Assembly (NCBI GenBank): GCA_024235635.1
Contig: JACKMA010000003.1
Location: 372,001 to 436,000 of the forward strand
Source of the DNA: Zoogloeaceae bacterium
GTDB taxonomy: Bacteria; Pseudomonadota; Gammaproteobacteria; Burkholderiales; Rhodocyclaceae
Reading direction: 5' to 3'
DNA: 64,000 bases
Shown: positions 51,204-60,864 of the stretch, piece by piece
Layout of the letters: each line of letters begins with the position of its first letter
Numbering within the stretch: the stretch's first letter is position 1
Made by a program: the position numbers and the translations under genes
The notes under the pieces: generated by a model
Told to the model about the DNA's origin: nothing
The model's input: only the letters and a program-made list of their open reading frames with translations
The model's database searches: none

Positions 51204-53930
51204 TCAGTGGGCCTCGTCCCAGTTGGCACCGTCACCGACCTCGGCCAGCAGCGGCACCTCGAGCGCGGCGACGCCGGCCATCAGTTCGGGCAGACGGACC
51301 CGCACGAGGTCGAGTTCGTCGTCCGGCACTTCCAGCACCAGCTCGTCGTGCACCTGCAGGATCAGGCGCGAACGCAGGCTGTCTTCGCGCAGCCAGCGCG
51401 AGACGGCGATCATCGCGAGCTTGATCAGATCGGCCGCGGTCCCCTGCATCGGCGCGTTGATTGCGGCACGCTCCGCGGCCTGGCGACGACCGACGTTGCT
51501 GGCACGGATGTCGGGCAGGTGCAGCCGGCGGCCGAACACCGTCTCGACGTAGCCCCGATCGCGGGCCTCGGCGCGGGTGCGGTCCATGTAGGCGGCGACG
51601 CCGGGATAGCGGGCGAAGTAGCGGTCGATGTAGGTGGCCGCCGCCGATCGCTCGATCCCCAGGTTGCGGGCCAGGCCGTGGGCGCTCATGCCGTAGATCA
51701 GGCCGAAGTTGATGACCTTGGCGGTGCGCCGCTGCTCGCTGGCGACCTCGTCCGGCGCGACGCCGAAGATCTCGGCGGCGGTCGCCCGATGGACGTCGTC
51801 GCCACGACCGAATGCGGCCAGCAGGCCCGGGTCGCCGGACAGGTGGGCCATGATGCGCAGTTCGATCTGCGAATAGTCGGCACTGACGATGCGACTGCCC
51901 GCCGGGGCGACAAAGGCGGCGCGGATGCGGCGGCCCTCGTCGGTGCGAATCGGGATGTTCTGCAGATTGGGCTCCGAACTGGCGAGCCGCCCGGTGACCG
52001 CCACCGCCTGCGAATAGCTGGTATGGACGCGCCCGGTGTCCGGGTTGACCGATTGCGGCAACTTGTCGGTATAGGTGCTCTTCAACTTCGACAGCATCCG
52101 GTACTCGAGCAGCAGCTTGGGCAGCGGATAGTCCTCGGCCAGCTTCTGCAGCACCTCCTCGTCGGTCGAGGGCTGGCCCTTGGCGGTCTTCTTGACCACC
52201 GGCAGCTCGAGCTTGCCGAACAGGATCTCGCCGAGCTGTTTCGGCGAACCCAGGTTGAAGGGCTGTCCGGCGAGCCGGTGGGCCTCCTGCTCGAGCTCGT
52301 GCAGACGCTTGCCGATCTCGCCGGACTGGCGCTGCAGCAGCTCGCCATCGACCAGCACGCCGTTGCGCTCCATCTCCAGCAGCACCGCCAGCACCGGCAT
52401 CTCGATGTCCCGGTACAGGGATTCGAGCTTCGGCTCGGCTGCCAGCCGGGGGTAGAGGTGACGGTGCAGCCGCAAGGTGACGTCGGCGTCCTCGGCGGCA
52501 TACTCGGTGGCACGATCGATCGCCACTTCGGCGAAGCCGATCTGCTTGGCGCCCTTGCCGCAGACCTCGCTGTAGGGGATCGTCGTGATGTCGAGATGGC
52601 GGCGAGCGAGCGAATCCATGTCGCGCGTGCGGTCGCTCTCCAGCACGTAGGACTGGAGCAGCGTGTCATGAACGATGCCGCCGAGCCGGATGCCATGGTT
52701 GGCGAGCACGTGCGCGTCGTACTTGAGATTCTGGCCGACCTTGGCGTGCCGGTCCGACGCCAGCCACGGCGCGAGCCGCGCCAGCACCCGCTCGAGGGAG
52801 AGTTGCGCCGGCCCGTCGGCGAGGACATGGGCCAGCGGCAGGTAGGCCGCCTCGCCCGGTGTCACCGCAAACGACATGCCGACCAGGCGCGCCGCCATCG
52901 GGTCGAGACTGGTGGTCTCGGTATCGAAGGCCGTGAGTTCGGCGCCGTCGATCTTTGCCAGCCAGGCGTCGAGCGCCGCCTCGTCGAGAATCGCAACGTA
53001 GTCGCGCGCATCGCCGGCGTCGGCGCTGTCGGCGCCAGCCCCGGCTTCGGCCCCATCATCGGCAACGGCCGCGCTCTCGCCACGCTCGAGTTCGGCCAGC
53101 CAGCTGCGGAATTCCAGCCGGCGGTAAAGGTCGCCGAGCCGGTCGCGGTCGCGCTCGGCAGGCGACAGCGCCGCCAGTTCCACCGGCAGATCGACCGCGG
53201 TGTCGACAGTCACCAGGCGACGGCCGAGCGGCAGGAAATCGAGGTGCTTGCGCAGGTTCTCGCCGACCTTGCCGCCGACCTCGTCGGCCCGCGCCATCAG
53301 TGCATCGAGATCGCCGTACTGATGGAGCCACTTGACCGCGGTCTTCGGTCCGCACTTGTCGACACCGGGCACGTTGTCGACGGTGTCGCCGACCAGTGCC
53401 AGGTAGTCGACGATGCGTGACGGTGGCACCCCGAACTTGGCCTCGACGCCGGCCGCATCGAGCACTTCCTCGCTCATCGTGTTGACCCAGCGCACGCCGG
53501 GACCGACCAGTTGGGTCAGATCCTTGTCGCCGGTCGAGATCACGACCTCCCAACCGGCCTCTGCGGCCTCGCGGGTCAGCGTGCCGATGACGTCGTCGGC
53601 CTCGACCCCGTCGACGCACAAGAGCGGCCAGCCCTCGGCCTGGATGGCATCGTGCAGCGGCGCGATCTGCGCCCGCAGGTCGTCGGGCATCGGCGGCCGG
53701 TTGGCCTTGTATTCCGGATACCAGTCGTCACGGAAGGTCTTGCCCTTGGCGTCGAACACGCAGGCGCGATATTCCGCCTTGTAGTCGGCGATGAGCCGCC
53801 GTAGCATGGACAACACTCCACGCACCGCCCCGGTGGGCTCGCCGGCCGAGTTGCGCAGGTCGGGCAGGGCATGAAAGGCCCGGTAGAGATAGCTGGAACC
53901 GTCGACCAGCAACAGCGTGGGCATGGGCAA
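51204..53930 (-). CDS. polA: DNA polymerase I
   Basis: 908 aa. The 5'-3' exonuclease domain covers about residues 1-290 (LLVDGSSYLYRAFHAL; VDNVPGVDKCGPKTA). The 3'-5' exonuclease (about 320-515) keeps its acidic residues: FDTETTSLD, KVGQNLKYD and YAAEDADV, so proofreading is likely active. The polymerase domain has motif A ADYSQIELRIMAHLSGD, motif B RRTAKVINFGLIYG and motif C LQVHDELVLEVP. Used in Okazaki maturation and repair. Confidence 0.98.
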   Translation of the reverse strand: MPMPTLLLVDGSSYLYRAFHALPDLRNSAGEPTGAVRGVLSMLRRLIADYKAEYRACVFDAKGKTFRDDWYPEYKANRPPMPDDLRAQIAPLHDAIQAEGWPLLCVDGVEADDVIGTLTREAAEAGWEVVISTGDKDLTQLVGPGVRWVNTMSEEVLDAAGVEAKFGVPPSRIVDYLALVGDTVDNVPGVDKCGPKTAVKWLHQYGDLDALMARADEVGGKVGENLRKHLDFLPLGRRLVTVDTAVDLPVELAALSPAERDRDRLGDLYRRLEFRSWLAELERGESAAVADDGAEAGAGADSADAGDARDYVAILDEAALDAWLAKIDGAELTAFDTETTSLDPMAARLVGMSFAVTPGEAAYLPLAHVLADGPAQLSLERVLARLAPWLASDRHAKVGQNLKYDAHVLANHGIRLGGIVHDTLLQSYVLESDRTRDMDSLARRHLDITTIPYSEVCGKGAKQIGFAEVAIDRATEYAAEDADVTLRLHRHLYPRLAAEPKLESLYRDIEMPVLAVLLEMERNGVLVDGELLQRQSGEIGKRLHELEQEAHRLAGQPFNLGSPKQLGEILFGKLELPVVKKTAKGQPSTDEEVLQKLAEDYPLPKLLLEYRMLSKLKSTYTDKLPQSVNPDTGRVHTSYSQAVAVTGRLASSEPNLQNIPIRTDEGRRIRAAFVAPAGSRIVSADYSQIELRIMAHLSGDPGLLAAFGRGDDVHRATAAEIFGVAPDEVASEQRRTAKVINFGLIYGMSAHGLARNLGIERSAAATYIDRYFARYPGVAAYMDRTRAEARDRGYVETVFGRRLHLPDIRASNVGRRQAAERAAINAPMQGTAADLIKLAMIAVSRWLREDSLRSRLILQVHDELVLEVPDDELDLVRVRLPELMAGVAALEVPLLAEVGDGANWDEAH

Positions 53931-54019
53931 TGTCCGTGGCAGGTACCGACCGCGTCGGCAGAGGTCCGATCTCCCGGGCGATGGCGCCCGGAGCCCCCCA
54001 CGAACAATACGAGCGAGAC

Positions 54020-54745
54020 ATGAGCGCCAAGGAAAAACTCCCCCGGATGGCCCCCAACGGCACCCAGCCGAGATACAACGCCCGCGAGTCGTGGCGAATC
54101 TTCGGAATTATGTCAGAGTTCGTCGAGGCCACCGAACGGCTCAACGCGATCCGCCCGGCAGTGTCGATCTTCGGCAGCGCCCGCACGCCGGCCGATCACA
54201 TGTACTACATCCTCACCGAGAAGATCTCGCGGCTGCTCTCCGATGCCGGCTTCTCGGTCATCTCCGGCGGCGGGCCGGGCATCATGGAAGCCGCCAACAA
54301 GGGCGCCTATTTCGGCAAGAGTCCGTCGATCGGGCTCAACATCCAGCTGCCGATGGAACAGGGCGCCAACCCCTACCAGGACATCTCGCAGACCTTCCAG
54401 CATTTCTTCGCGCGCAAGTTCATGTTCGTCAAGTTCGCCTCGGCCTACGTCGTCATGCCCGGCGGCTTCGGCACGCTCGACGAACTGCTCGAGGCGATGA
54501 CCCTGATCCAGACCGGCAAGAGCCGGCGGATACCGATCATCCTGGTGCACCGGCCGTTCTGGCAGGGTCTGCTCGACTGGTTCCGCGAGCGCCTGGTCAG
54601 TGAAGCGATGATCAACCCCGAGGATCTCGATCTGATCCAGCTCATCGACGAGCCCGATCAGGTGGTCGAGGCGATCTTCAAGCACTACGAGACCCGCGGC
54701 TTCCTGCCGCTGCCCGAGGAGCACGAACTGATGCTGAACCTGTGA
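54020..54745 (+). CDS. LOG-family protein
   Basis: 241 aa Rossmann-fold protein. GGGPGIMEAANKGA and PGGFGTLDELLEAMTL are the diagnostic LOG motifs. Members are cytokinin-nucleotide 5'-monophosphate phosphoribohydrolases or nucleotide hydrolases; the bacterial substrate is not evident here. ATG 54020 is chosen because earlier starts overlap the polA promoter region. Confidence 0.9.
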   Translation: MSAKEKLPRMAPNGTQPRYNARESWRIFGIMSEFVEATERLNAIRPAVSIFGSARTPADHMYYILTEKISRLLSDAGFSVISGGGPGIMEAANKGAYFGKSPSIGLNIQLPMEQGANPYQDISQTFQHFFARKFMFVKFASAYVVMPGGFGTLDELLEAMTLIQTGKSRRIPIILVHRPFWQGLLDWFRERLVSEAMINPEDLDLIQLIDEPDQVVEAIFKHYETRGFLPLPEEHELMLNL

Positions 54746-54804
54746 GCCGGCATGCCGTCTACCCGCGTTTGCTAGAATCGCGCCCTCGTCTTGTGGAGTT
54801 CGCC

Positions 54805-55131
54805 ATGCGCATTGCATCGATCGTGCTCGCCGTCGCCCTGGCCACGCCGGCCTGGGCGCAGGAATCCGGCCCGCCGGCTGCCGCCGAAGTGCCGCCGCCA
54901 CCGCCGATCATCGAAGGCGACGAGGTCGAGCCGGAGGTCACGATCATCAAGCGTGGCGAGGACAAGGTCGAGGAATACCGGGTCAACGGCCGCCTGTACA
55001 TGATCAAGGTGACGCCTCCCCACGGCGTGCCGTACTACCTCGTCGACCGCAAGGGCGAGGGCCAGCTCGAACGCATGGACACGCTGGAGCCCGGCACGTC
55101 GGTTCCGATGTGGGTGCTCAAGCGCTGGTAG
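54805..55131 (+). CDS. DUF2782 secreted protein
   Basis: 108 aa. Signal peptide ends at PAWAQES. The conserved core is EVTIIKRGEDKVEEYRVNG then YMIKVTPPHGVPYYLVD. Family function is unknown, but it is regularly found between polA and thrB in betaproteobacteria. A TAGAAT box lies near 54774. Confidence 0.87.
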   Translation: MRIASIVLAVALATPAWAQESGPPAAAEVPPPPPIIEGDEVEPEVTIIKRGEDKVEEYRVNGRLYMIKVTPPHGVPYYLVDRKGEGQLERMDTLEPGTSVPMWVLKRW

Positions 55132-55158
55132 CGCGACAACCGGTCCACGGAAGCAGCC

Positions 55159-56100
55159 ATGTCGGTGTTCACCCCGGTCACGGTCGAGGCGCTCGCCGGC
55201 TGGCTCGAAAACTACGCGGTCGGCCGGGTGGTCGAGCTGCAGGGAATCGCGGCCGGCGTCCAGAACAGCAATTTCTTCGTCACCACGACCCTCGGTCGCT
55301 ACGTGCTGACGCTGTTCGAGACGATGGACCGCTCCGAGTTGCCGTACTACCTGCACCTGATGGCCCACCTGGCCCGTCACGGCCTGCCGGTGCCGGCGCC
55401 GATCGCCGACCGCGACAACGAGTATCTCGGCACCCTTGCCGACCGCCCTGCGGTACTGGTGGCACGACTCAGCGGGCAGTCGGTGATGGCGCCGACCCCG
55501 GCCCACTGCGCCCGCGTCGGCGCCATGCTGGCCGGGCTGCATCTCGCCGGACAGGGCTACGGCCGGCGCCAGGACAACCCGCGCAGCGCGTCCTGGCGTG
55601 CCACCACTGCCGCGGCGGTGCGCGACTTCCTGCCGGCCGACGAGCGCGCGCTGCTCGACCAGCAGATCGCCGCCGAAGCCCGGCGCGAGGACGAACTGCT
55701 GCCCCAGGGCGCGATCCATGCCGACCTTTTTCGCGACAATGTATTGTGGGACGGCGATTTCATCGGCGGCGTCATCGATTTCTATTTCGCCGGTCACGAT
55801 GCCCTGCTGTTCGACGTGGCGGTCACCGCCAACGACTGGTGTACCGCGGCCGACGGCCGCTTCGACACGGCCCGCATCGAAGCCTTCCTCGCCGCCTATG
55901 CCGCCGACCGCCCGTTTACCGTTGCCGAACGCGCGCTGTGGCCGTCGATGCTGCGTACCGCGGCATTGCGCTTCTGGCTTTCGCGTGCAGCGGATTACCA
56001 TCTACCCCGGGACGGCGAAATGGTATTGGTCAAGGACCCCGACGAATACCGCAATCTGCTGCGCGTGCGCTGCGGTGACAACCCGCCGCTGCCGGCCTGA
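55159..56100 (+). CDS. thrB: Homoserine kinase (type II, APH-fold)
   Basis: 313 aa enzyme of threonine biosynthesis. ASPHAT kinase features are GIAAGVQNSNFFVTT near residue 30, ALLAGLHLAG-like helix, GAIHADLFRDNVLW (catalytic loop with Asp) and GVIDFYFAGHDALLFD. This eukaryotic-kinase-like form is typical of beta- and gammaproteobacterial ThrB variants. GGAAGCAGCC precedes the start. Confidence 0.93.
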   Translation: MSVFTPVTVEALAGWLENYAVGRVVELQGIAAGVQNSNFFVTTTLGRYVLTLFETMDRSELPYYLHLMAHLARHGLPVPAPIADRDNEYLGTLADRPAVLVARLSGQSVMAPTPAHCARVGAMLAGLHLAGQGYGRRQDNPRSASWRATTAAAVRDFLPADERALLDQQIAAEARREDELLPQGAIHADLFRDNVLWDGDFIGGVIDFYFAGHDALLFDVAVTANDWCTAADGRFDTARIEAFLAAYAADRPFTVAERALWPSMLRTAALRFWLSRAADYHLPRDGEMVLVKDPDEYRNLLRVRCGDNPPLPA

Positions 56101-56135
56101 GCGCCGGCCCGCAGCCACTGAAAGACCGACCGAAG

Positions 56136-56909
56136 ATGCAAGCGAACACACTCCCCGCCAGCCACGGCATGTCATGGATCCGGCAGGGCTTCGACCTGTG
56201 GAAGAAGAACCCGGCGCTGATGACCTTCCTGAGCTTCGGCTATCTGCTGCTGGTGGCCCTGATCAGCGTCGTGCCGCTGATCGGCCAGCCGGCCGCGACG
56301 CTGATGATGCCGGCGCTCTCGCTCGGCGTGCTCAACGGCGGCCGCGCGATCGCCCGTGGCCAACGCGGCGGTCCCGACCTGATCCTGTCCGGCTTCCGCA
56401 GCAACCTGCCGACGCTGGTGACGATCGGCGGCATCTATCTCGTCGGCAGCCTGCTGGCCCTGTTCGCGACCGCGCTGGGCGACGGCGGCCTGCTGCTTGA
56501 ACTGATGACCGGCAAGCGCGAGGTCGATGCCTCGCTGGCCGAACAGCCGGGCTTCCTGGCGGCGGTGATGATCGGCACGGTCGCTTCGACCCCGGTGATG
56601 ATGGCCTACTGGTTCGCACCGATGCTGGCCGGCTGGCACGGCCTATCGGCACCCAAGGCGATGGTCTTCAGCCTGATCGCCTGCGCCCGCAACTGGAAGC
56701 CGTTCCTGACCTACGGCATCGGGCTGATGATGATCGCCGCGGTATTGCCGGCGCTGGTGATCGGTGTCATCGGCGTGTTCTCGCCGACCCTGGCGGCGCT
56801 GATCTCGGTACCGCTGCCGCTGATCATGGTGCCGATCGTGTTCGCCACCTTCTATCCCAACGTGCGCGACATCTTCGGCGACGACGCCACACCGACGGCC
56901 GATGCGTGA
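56136..56909 (+). CDS. BPSS1780-family membrane protein
   Basis: 257 aa with five or six helices. The N-terminus GMSWIRQGFDLWKKNPALM and PALSLGVLNGGRAI are recognisable from this widely conserved betaproteobacterial family of unknown function. An 8-base overlap with nadD suggests coupling. Confidence 0.85.
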   Translation: MQANTLPASHGMSWIRQGFDLWKKNPALMTFLSFGYLLLVALISVVPLIGQPAATLMMPALSLGVLNGGRAIARGQRGGPDLILSGFRSNLPTLVTIGGIYLVGSLLALFATALGDGGLLLELMTGKREVDASLAEQPGFLAAVMIGTVASTPVMMAYWFAPMLAGWHGLSAPKAMVFSLIACARNWKPFLTYGIGLMMIAAVLPALVIGVIGVFSPTLAALISVPLPLIMVPIVFATFYPNVRDIFGDDATPTADA

Positions 56910-57567
56910 GCGCCGCCCGCTCGGCCTGCTCGGCGGCACCTTCGATCCGGTCCACCACGGTCATCTGCGGCTCGCCGAAGAGGCCGCCGAAGCGCTCGGC
57001 CTGACCCGGGTAAGGCTGATCCCGGCCGGACAGCCGCCGCACCGCGAGCAACCGGCGTCCTCGCCCGAGCATCGGCTGGCGATGGTCGCGCTCGCTGCGG
57101 CCGGCAATCCGCTGCTCGAGGTCGACGCGGCCGAAGTCGCCAGCCCACGAGCCAGCTATACCGTCGACACCCTCGAACGCCTGCGTGGCGAATTCGGCGA
57201 GATGCAACCGCTGGTACTGATCCTCGGCGCCGACGCCTTCGCCGGGCTCGCGAGCTGGCATCGCTGGCGCGAGGTGTTCGGGCTGGCGCACGTGGCGGTC
57301 GCCAATCGCCCCGGCCATGCGCCCCATGCCCGTCGCTGGCCGGCGCTGCTGAGCCCGGAGCTGGACGATGCGTGCACCTCCAGACTGACCGCGGATGCCG
57401 AGACCCTGAAGACGGCGCCGGCCGGCCGCGTGATGCCCTTCGAAATGACCCCGCTGGCGATCTCCGCCACCCGCATCCGCGAACTGCTCGCGCGCGGGCA
57501 AAGCGCCCGCTACCTGTTGCCGGATGGCGTTCTCGACTATATTGGGAACCATTCGCTTTACCGCTGA
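56902..57567 (+). CDS. nadD: Nicotinate-nucleotide adenylyltransferase
   Basis: 221 aa NAD-synthesis enzyme. LLGGTFDPVHHGHLRLAEEA has the (T/H)xGH nucleotidyltransferase motif, and AISATRIRELLARG is the second signature (SxTxxR). ATG 56902 gives the standard N-terminus before LGLLGGTFDP. rsfS follows after 4 bases. Confidence 0.96.
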   Translation: MRERRPLGLLGGTFDPVHHGHLRLAEEAAEALGLTRVRLIPAGQPPHREQPASSPEHRLAMVALAAAGNPLLEVDAAEVASPRASYTVDTLERLRGEFGEMQPLVLILGADAFAGLASWHRWREVFGLAHVAVANRPGHAPHARRWPALLSPELDDACTSRLTADAETLKTAPAGRVMPFEMTPLAISATRIRELLARGQSARYLLPDGVLDYIGNHSLYR

Positions 57568-57571
57568 AACA

Positions 57572-57940
57572 ATGGACATACGGAAACTTCAGAAAGTCGT
57601 CGTCGGCGCCCTCGAGGAAATCAAGGGCAAGGACATCGAAGTCATCAACACCACCCGCCTCACGGCCATGTTCGATCGCATCGTGATCTGCACCGGCGAT
57701 TCGAATCGACAGACGCGCTCGCTGGCGCGCAACGTCCAGGAGAAGGTCCGCGAGGCCGGCGGCCAGGTGGTCAGCGTGGAAGGCGAGGAATCCGGCGAGT
57801 GGGTGCTGGTGGACCTGGGCGACATGGTCGTCCATGTGATGCAACCGGCTGTCCGCAGCTACTACAACCTCGAGGAACTGTGGTCGACGACGCCCTCGGC
57901 GCGCCGTCGGCTGGTCGGCGCGTCGGCCGACGATCGCTAG
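57572..57940 (+). CDS. rsfS: Ribosomal silencing factor RsfS
   Basis: 122 aa, Iojap/RsfS family, binds L14 to block subunit joining in slow growth. VVVGALEEIKGKDIEVI, IVICTGDSNRQTRSLARNV and GEWVLVDLGDMVVHVM are complete. ATG 57572 follows directly after nadD; in-frame upstream ATG lies inside nadD. Confidence 0.96.
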   Translation: MDIRKLQKVVVGALEEIKGKDIEVINTTRLTAMFDRIVICTGDSNRQTRSLARNVQEKVREAGGQVVSVEGEESGEWVLVDLGDMVVHVMQPAVRSYYNLEELWSTTPSARRRLVGASADDR

Positions 57941-57949
57941 CGCCGGCGC

Positions 57950-58420
57950 ATGCGCCTGCTGCTGGTCGCGGTCGGAACCCGAATGCCGTCCTGGGTGAAC
58001 GCGGGCTTCGGCGAGTACGCCCGCCGCATGCCGCGCGAACTGCCGCTGGCGCTGATCGAGGTCAAGGCCGAGCCACGCAGCACCGGCAAGACCGTGGACG
58101 CGATGCTGAAGGCCGAGGCACAGCGCATCCGGGCAGCCCTGCCACCCGGTTGCCGACGGGTGATCCTCGACGAGCACGGCCGCGACACCAGCACCCGCGA
58201 GCTGGCGGCGCGGCTGCAGGACTGGCAGGGCCAGGGCTGTGATGTCGCGCTGGTGGTCGGCGGCCCGGACGGACTGGCGCCGGCGTTGAAGGCCGAAGCC
58301 GACGAATCCCTGCGGCTGTCGAGCCTGACCCTGCCCCATGCGCTGGTGCGACCGCTGCTGGCCGAAGCGCTCTACCGGGCGTGGAGCGTGCTCAGGAACC
58401 ACCCCTACCATCGAGAGTGA
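57950..58420 (+). CDS. rlmH: 23S rRNA pseudouridine-1915 N3-methyltransferase RlmH
   Basis: 156 aa SPOUT methyltransferase. MRLLLVAVGTRMPSWV is the usual N-terminus. VVGGPDGL and LSSLTLPHALVRPLLAEALY form the knotted SAM site and YRAWSVLRNHPYHRE is the diagnostic C-terminus. Confidence 0.97.
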   Translation: MRLLLVAVGTRMPSWVNAGFGEYARRMPRELPLALIEVKAEPRSTGKTVDAMLKAEAQRIRAALPPGCRRVILDEHGRDTSTRELAARLQDWQGQGCDVALVVGGPDGLAPALKAEADESLRLSSLTLPHALVRPLLAEALYRAWSVLRNHPYHRE

Positions 58421-58700
58421 CGGTCGCGAGCGCGGCCGCGCCAGTTGGCGCTATAGTGCGAAATTGTTGCAGAAGGTTTTCGTGCCCGTGCCTGCGAGAT
58501 GACAACCGACAAATGCTCAGCCGATCGCTCGACGCGATCCATCACGCCATGAATCCCGGCAAGCTGGTGACCTGGTCGACGCCCATCGATCGGCTCAGCT
58601 CGCCGCATGTCCGATTTCGTGGACCGTCGGCCCTGCCAGCGGACCCCGACGGACTGCCGCCCGGACCCGCAGTCGAACGCACCGGACCAGGGTTCCCAGC
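58421..58700. other. Gap between rlmH and maf
   Basis: 280 bases. It has a TATAGT box at 58452-58457 and a 63-codon open stretch from ATG 58513 whose stop overlaps the maf start (ATGA). The peptide (MLSRSLDAIHHAMNP ... GPGFPA) has no motif. The box may be the promoter for maf-rng; the peptide is probably not a gene, though its overlap could aid coupling. Confidence 0.4.
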
Positions 58701-59315
58701 ATGATCCCGCCGCGCATCTACCTCGCCTCGCGCAGCCCCCGCCGCCGCGAACTGCTGCACCAGATCGGCGTCCATTTCGACCTGCTCACGTTTCGCAGCG
58801 GCGAACGCGGCGAGGACGCCGATGTGGACGAGACGCCGCTCGGCCACGAGGATCCGGAACGCTACGTCACGCGGCTGGCGCTGACCAAGGCGGAATGCGG
58901 CGTGCGCAGGCTCGGATGGCGACAACTGACGCGCCGACCGGTGCTGTCGGCCGATACCGCCCTCGAAGTCGATGGACGCATCATCGGCAAGCCTTCGGGT
59001 GCGCCCGAGGCGGCGCGCATCCTGGCCGGCCTCGGCGGTCGCCGTCATCGCGTGCTGACCGCGGTGGCGGTATGCGACGGCGAGCACACGCGCTATCGCC
59101 TGAACATCAGCGAAGTCCAGTTCCGCAAGCTCGCCGAGGACGAGATCCGCCGATACGTCGCCACCGGGGAACCGCTGGACAAGGCCGGTGCCTATGGAAT
59201 TCAGGGGCGCGCGGCGATTTTCATCGAAGAGATCCGCGGCAGCTACAGCGGCATCATGGGGTTGCCGCTGTTCGAGACCGCGGAACTGCTCCGGGAGTTC
59301 GACTACCCGTTATGA
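58701..59315 (+). CDS. maf: Maf-family nucleotide pyrophosphatase
   Basis: 204 aa. IYLASRSPRRRELLHQIGV is the Maf signature, and SADTALEVDGRIIGKP and IQGRAAIFIEEIRGSYSGIMG complete it. Maf proteins hydrolyse modified or canonical NTPs to protect nucleic acids. rng follows after 94 bases. Confidence 0.95.
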   Translation: MIPPRIYLASRSPRRRELLHQIGVHFDLLTFRSGERGEDADVDETPLGHEDPERYVTRLALTKAECGVRRLGWRQLTRRPVLSADTALEVDGRIIGKPSGAPEAARILAGLGGRRHRVLTAVAVCDGEHTRYRLNISEVQFRKLAEDEIRRYVATGEPLDKAGAYGIQGRAAIFIEEIRGSYSGIMGLPLFETAELLREFDYPL

Positions 59316-59409
59316 TCGTCGTCGTAAGCTCGCCAGGCGGTGTCCGTCACGATGGGCGATCGGCAAGCCGTGCCCCACGGCTTGCCCATCCCTCATTATC
59401 GGTCCAGTC

Positions 59410-60864
59410 ATGCCCGAGGAATTTCTCGTCAACTTCACCCCCCAGGAGACCCGTGTCGCCCTGATGCAGAAGGGTGTCGTGCAGGAGTTGCACGTCGAGC
59501 GCTCGGCCAGCCGGGGCATCGTCGGCAACATCTATCTCGGCCAGGTGGTCCGCGTGCTGCCCGGCATGCAGTCGGCCTTCGTCGAGATCGGCCTCGAACG
59601 CACCGCCTTCCTGCACGTCGCCGACATCTGGAGCGAGCGCAACAACGGCGAGTCGCCGCGACCGATCGAACGCATCCTGTCGGAAGGCCAGAAGATCACC
59701 GTCCAGGTGTTGAAGGACCCGCTCGGCACCAAGGGCGCCCGCCTGTCCACCCAGATCAGCATCGCCGGCCGCCTGCTGGTCTATCTGCCGCAGGATCGCC
59801 ACATCGGCATCTCCCAGCGCATCGAGAACGAAGCCGAACGCGAGGCCTTGCGCAAACGGCTGAGCGCGCTGATTCCCGAAGACGAGGCCGGCGGCTTCAT
59901 CGTGCGGACGATGGCCGAGAGCGCGTCGGACGACGAACTCGCCACCGACATCGCCTACCTGCGCAAGCTGTGGGGCGAGATCCGCAGCCAGGCGGCCGAC
60001 GCCAGCCCACCGAAGATCCTCTACGAGGACCTCAACCTCGGCCAGCGGCTGCTGCGCGATCTGGTCAGCGCGGAGACCTCGCGGATCGTCCTCGACTCGC
60101 GCGAGAACCACCAGAAGCTGACCGCCTTCGCCGCCGAGTACATGCCGCGCGTGCTGCCGCTGATCAGCCACTACACCGGTGAGCGTCCGCTGTTCGACCT
60201 GTACGGCGTCGAGGACGAGATCGAGAAGGCACTGGCACGGCGGGTGGACCTGAAGAGCGGTGGCTACCTGATCATGGATCAGACCGAGGCGATGACGACG
60301 ATCGACGTCAACACCGGCGGCTTCGTCGGCGCCCGCAACTTCGACGACACCATCTTCAAGACCAACCTCGAAGCGGCCCAGGCGATCGCCCGCCAGCTCC
60401 GGCTGCGCAATCTCGGTGGCATCATCATCATCGACTTCATCGACATGGAGAGCCAGGAACACCGCGATTCGGTGCTCGAGGAACTGAAGCGTGCCCTGGC
60501 CCGCGACCACACCAAGATGAGCGTTTCCGGCTTCACCCAGCTCGGGCTGGTCGAGATGACGCGAAAACGCACCCGGGAGTCGCTCGCCCACCTGCTGTGC
60601 GAGCCCTGCCCGACCTGCGAGGGCCGCGGCGAGGTCAAGACCGGGCGCACGGTGTGCTACGAGATCCTGCGCGAACTGTTGCGCGAGGCGCGCCAGTTCA
60701 ATGCCCGCGAATTCCGGGTGCTGGCCGCGCCCGACGTGATCGATCTGTTCCTCGACGAGGAGTCACAGGCGCTGGCCTTGCTCTCCGAGTTCATCGATCG
60801 CACGGTATCGCTGCATCCGGAGGCAAGCTACACCCAGGAACAGTACGACATCGTGCTGCTATGA
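59410..60864 (+). CDS. rng: Ribonuclease G
   Basis: 484 aa endonuclease for 16S rRNA 5' maturation and mRNA decay. Short N-terminus (EEFLVNFTPQETRVALMQ), S1 domain at about residues 38-120, catalytic region TTIDVNTGGFVGARN and IIIIDFIDM with the Mg-binding Asp pair, and zinc link CEPCPTCEGRG. It lacks the long RNase E C-terminal scaffold, hence RNase G. The 3' end overlaps the prenyltransferase gene by ATGA. Confidence 0.96.
   Translation: MPEEFLVNFTPQETRVALMQKGVVQELHVERSASRGIVGNIYLGQVVRVLPGMQSAFVEIGLERTAFLHVADIWSERNNGESPRPIERILSEGQKITVQVLKDPLGTKGARLSTQISIAGRLLVYLPQDRHIGISQRIENEAEREALRKRLSALIPEDEAGGFIVRTMAESASDDELATDIAYLRKLWGEIRSQAADASPPKILYEDLNLGQRLLRDLVSAETSRIVLDSRENHQKLTAFAAEYMPRVLPLISHYTGERPLFDLYGVEDEIEKALARRVDLKSGGYLIMDQTEAMTTIDVNTGGFVGARNFDDTIFKTNLEAAQAIARQLRLRNLGGIIIIDFIDMESQEHRDSVLEELKRALARDHTKMSVSGFTQLGLVEMTRKRTRESLAHLLCEPCPTCEGRGEVKTGRTVCYEILRELLREARQFNAREFRVLAAPDVIDLFLDEESQALALLSEFIDRTVSLHPEASYTQEQYDIVLL

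Noticed and set aside
51096..53420. 774-codon plus-strand frame opposite polA
   Set aside because: Gln/Arg/Gly-rich mirror of the polA sequence; polA has complete polymerase motifs.
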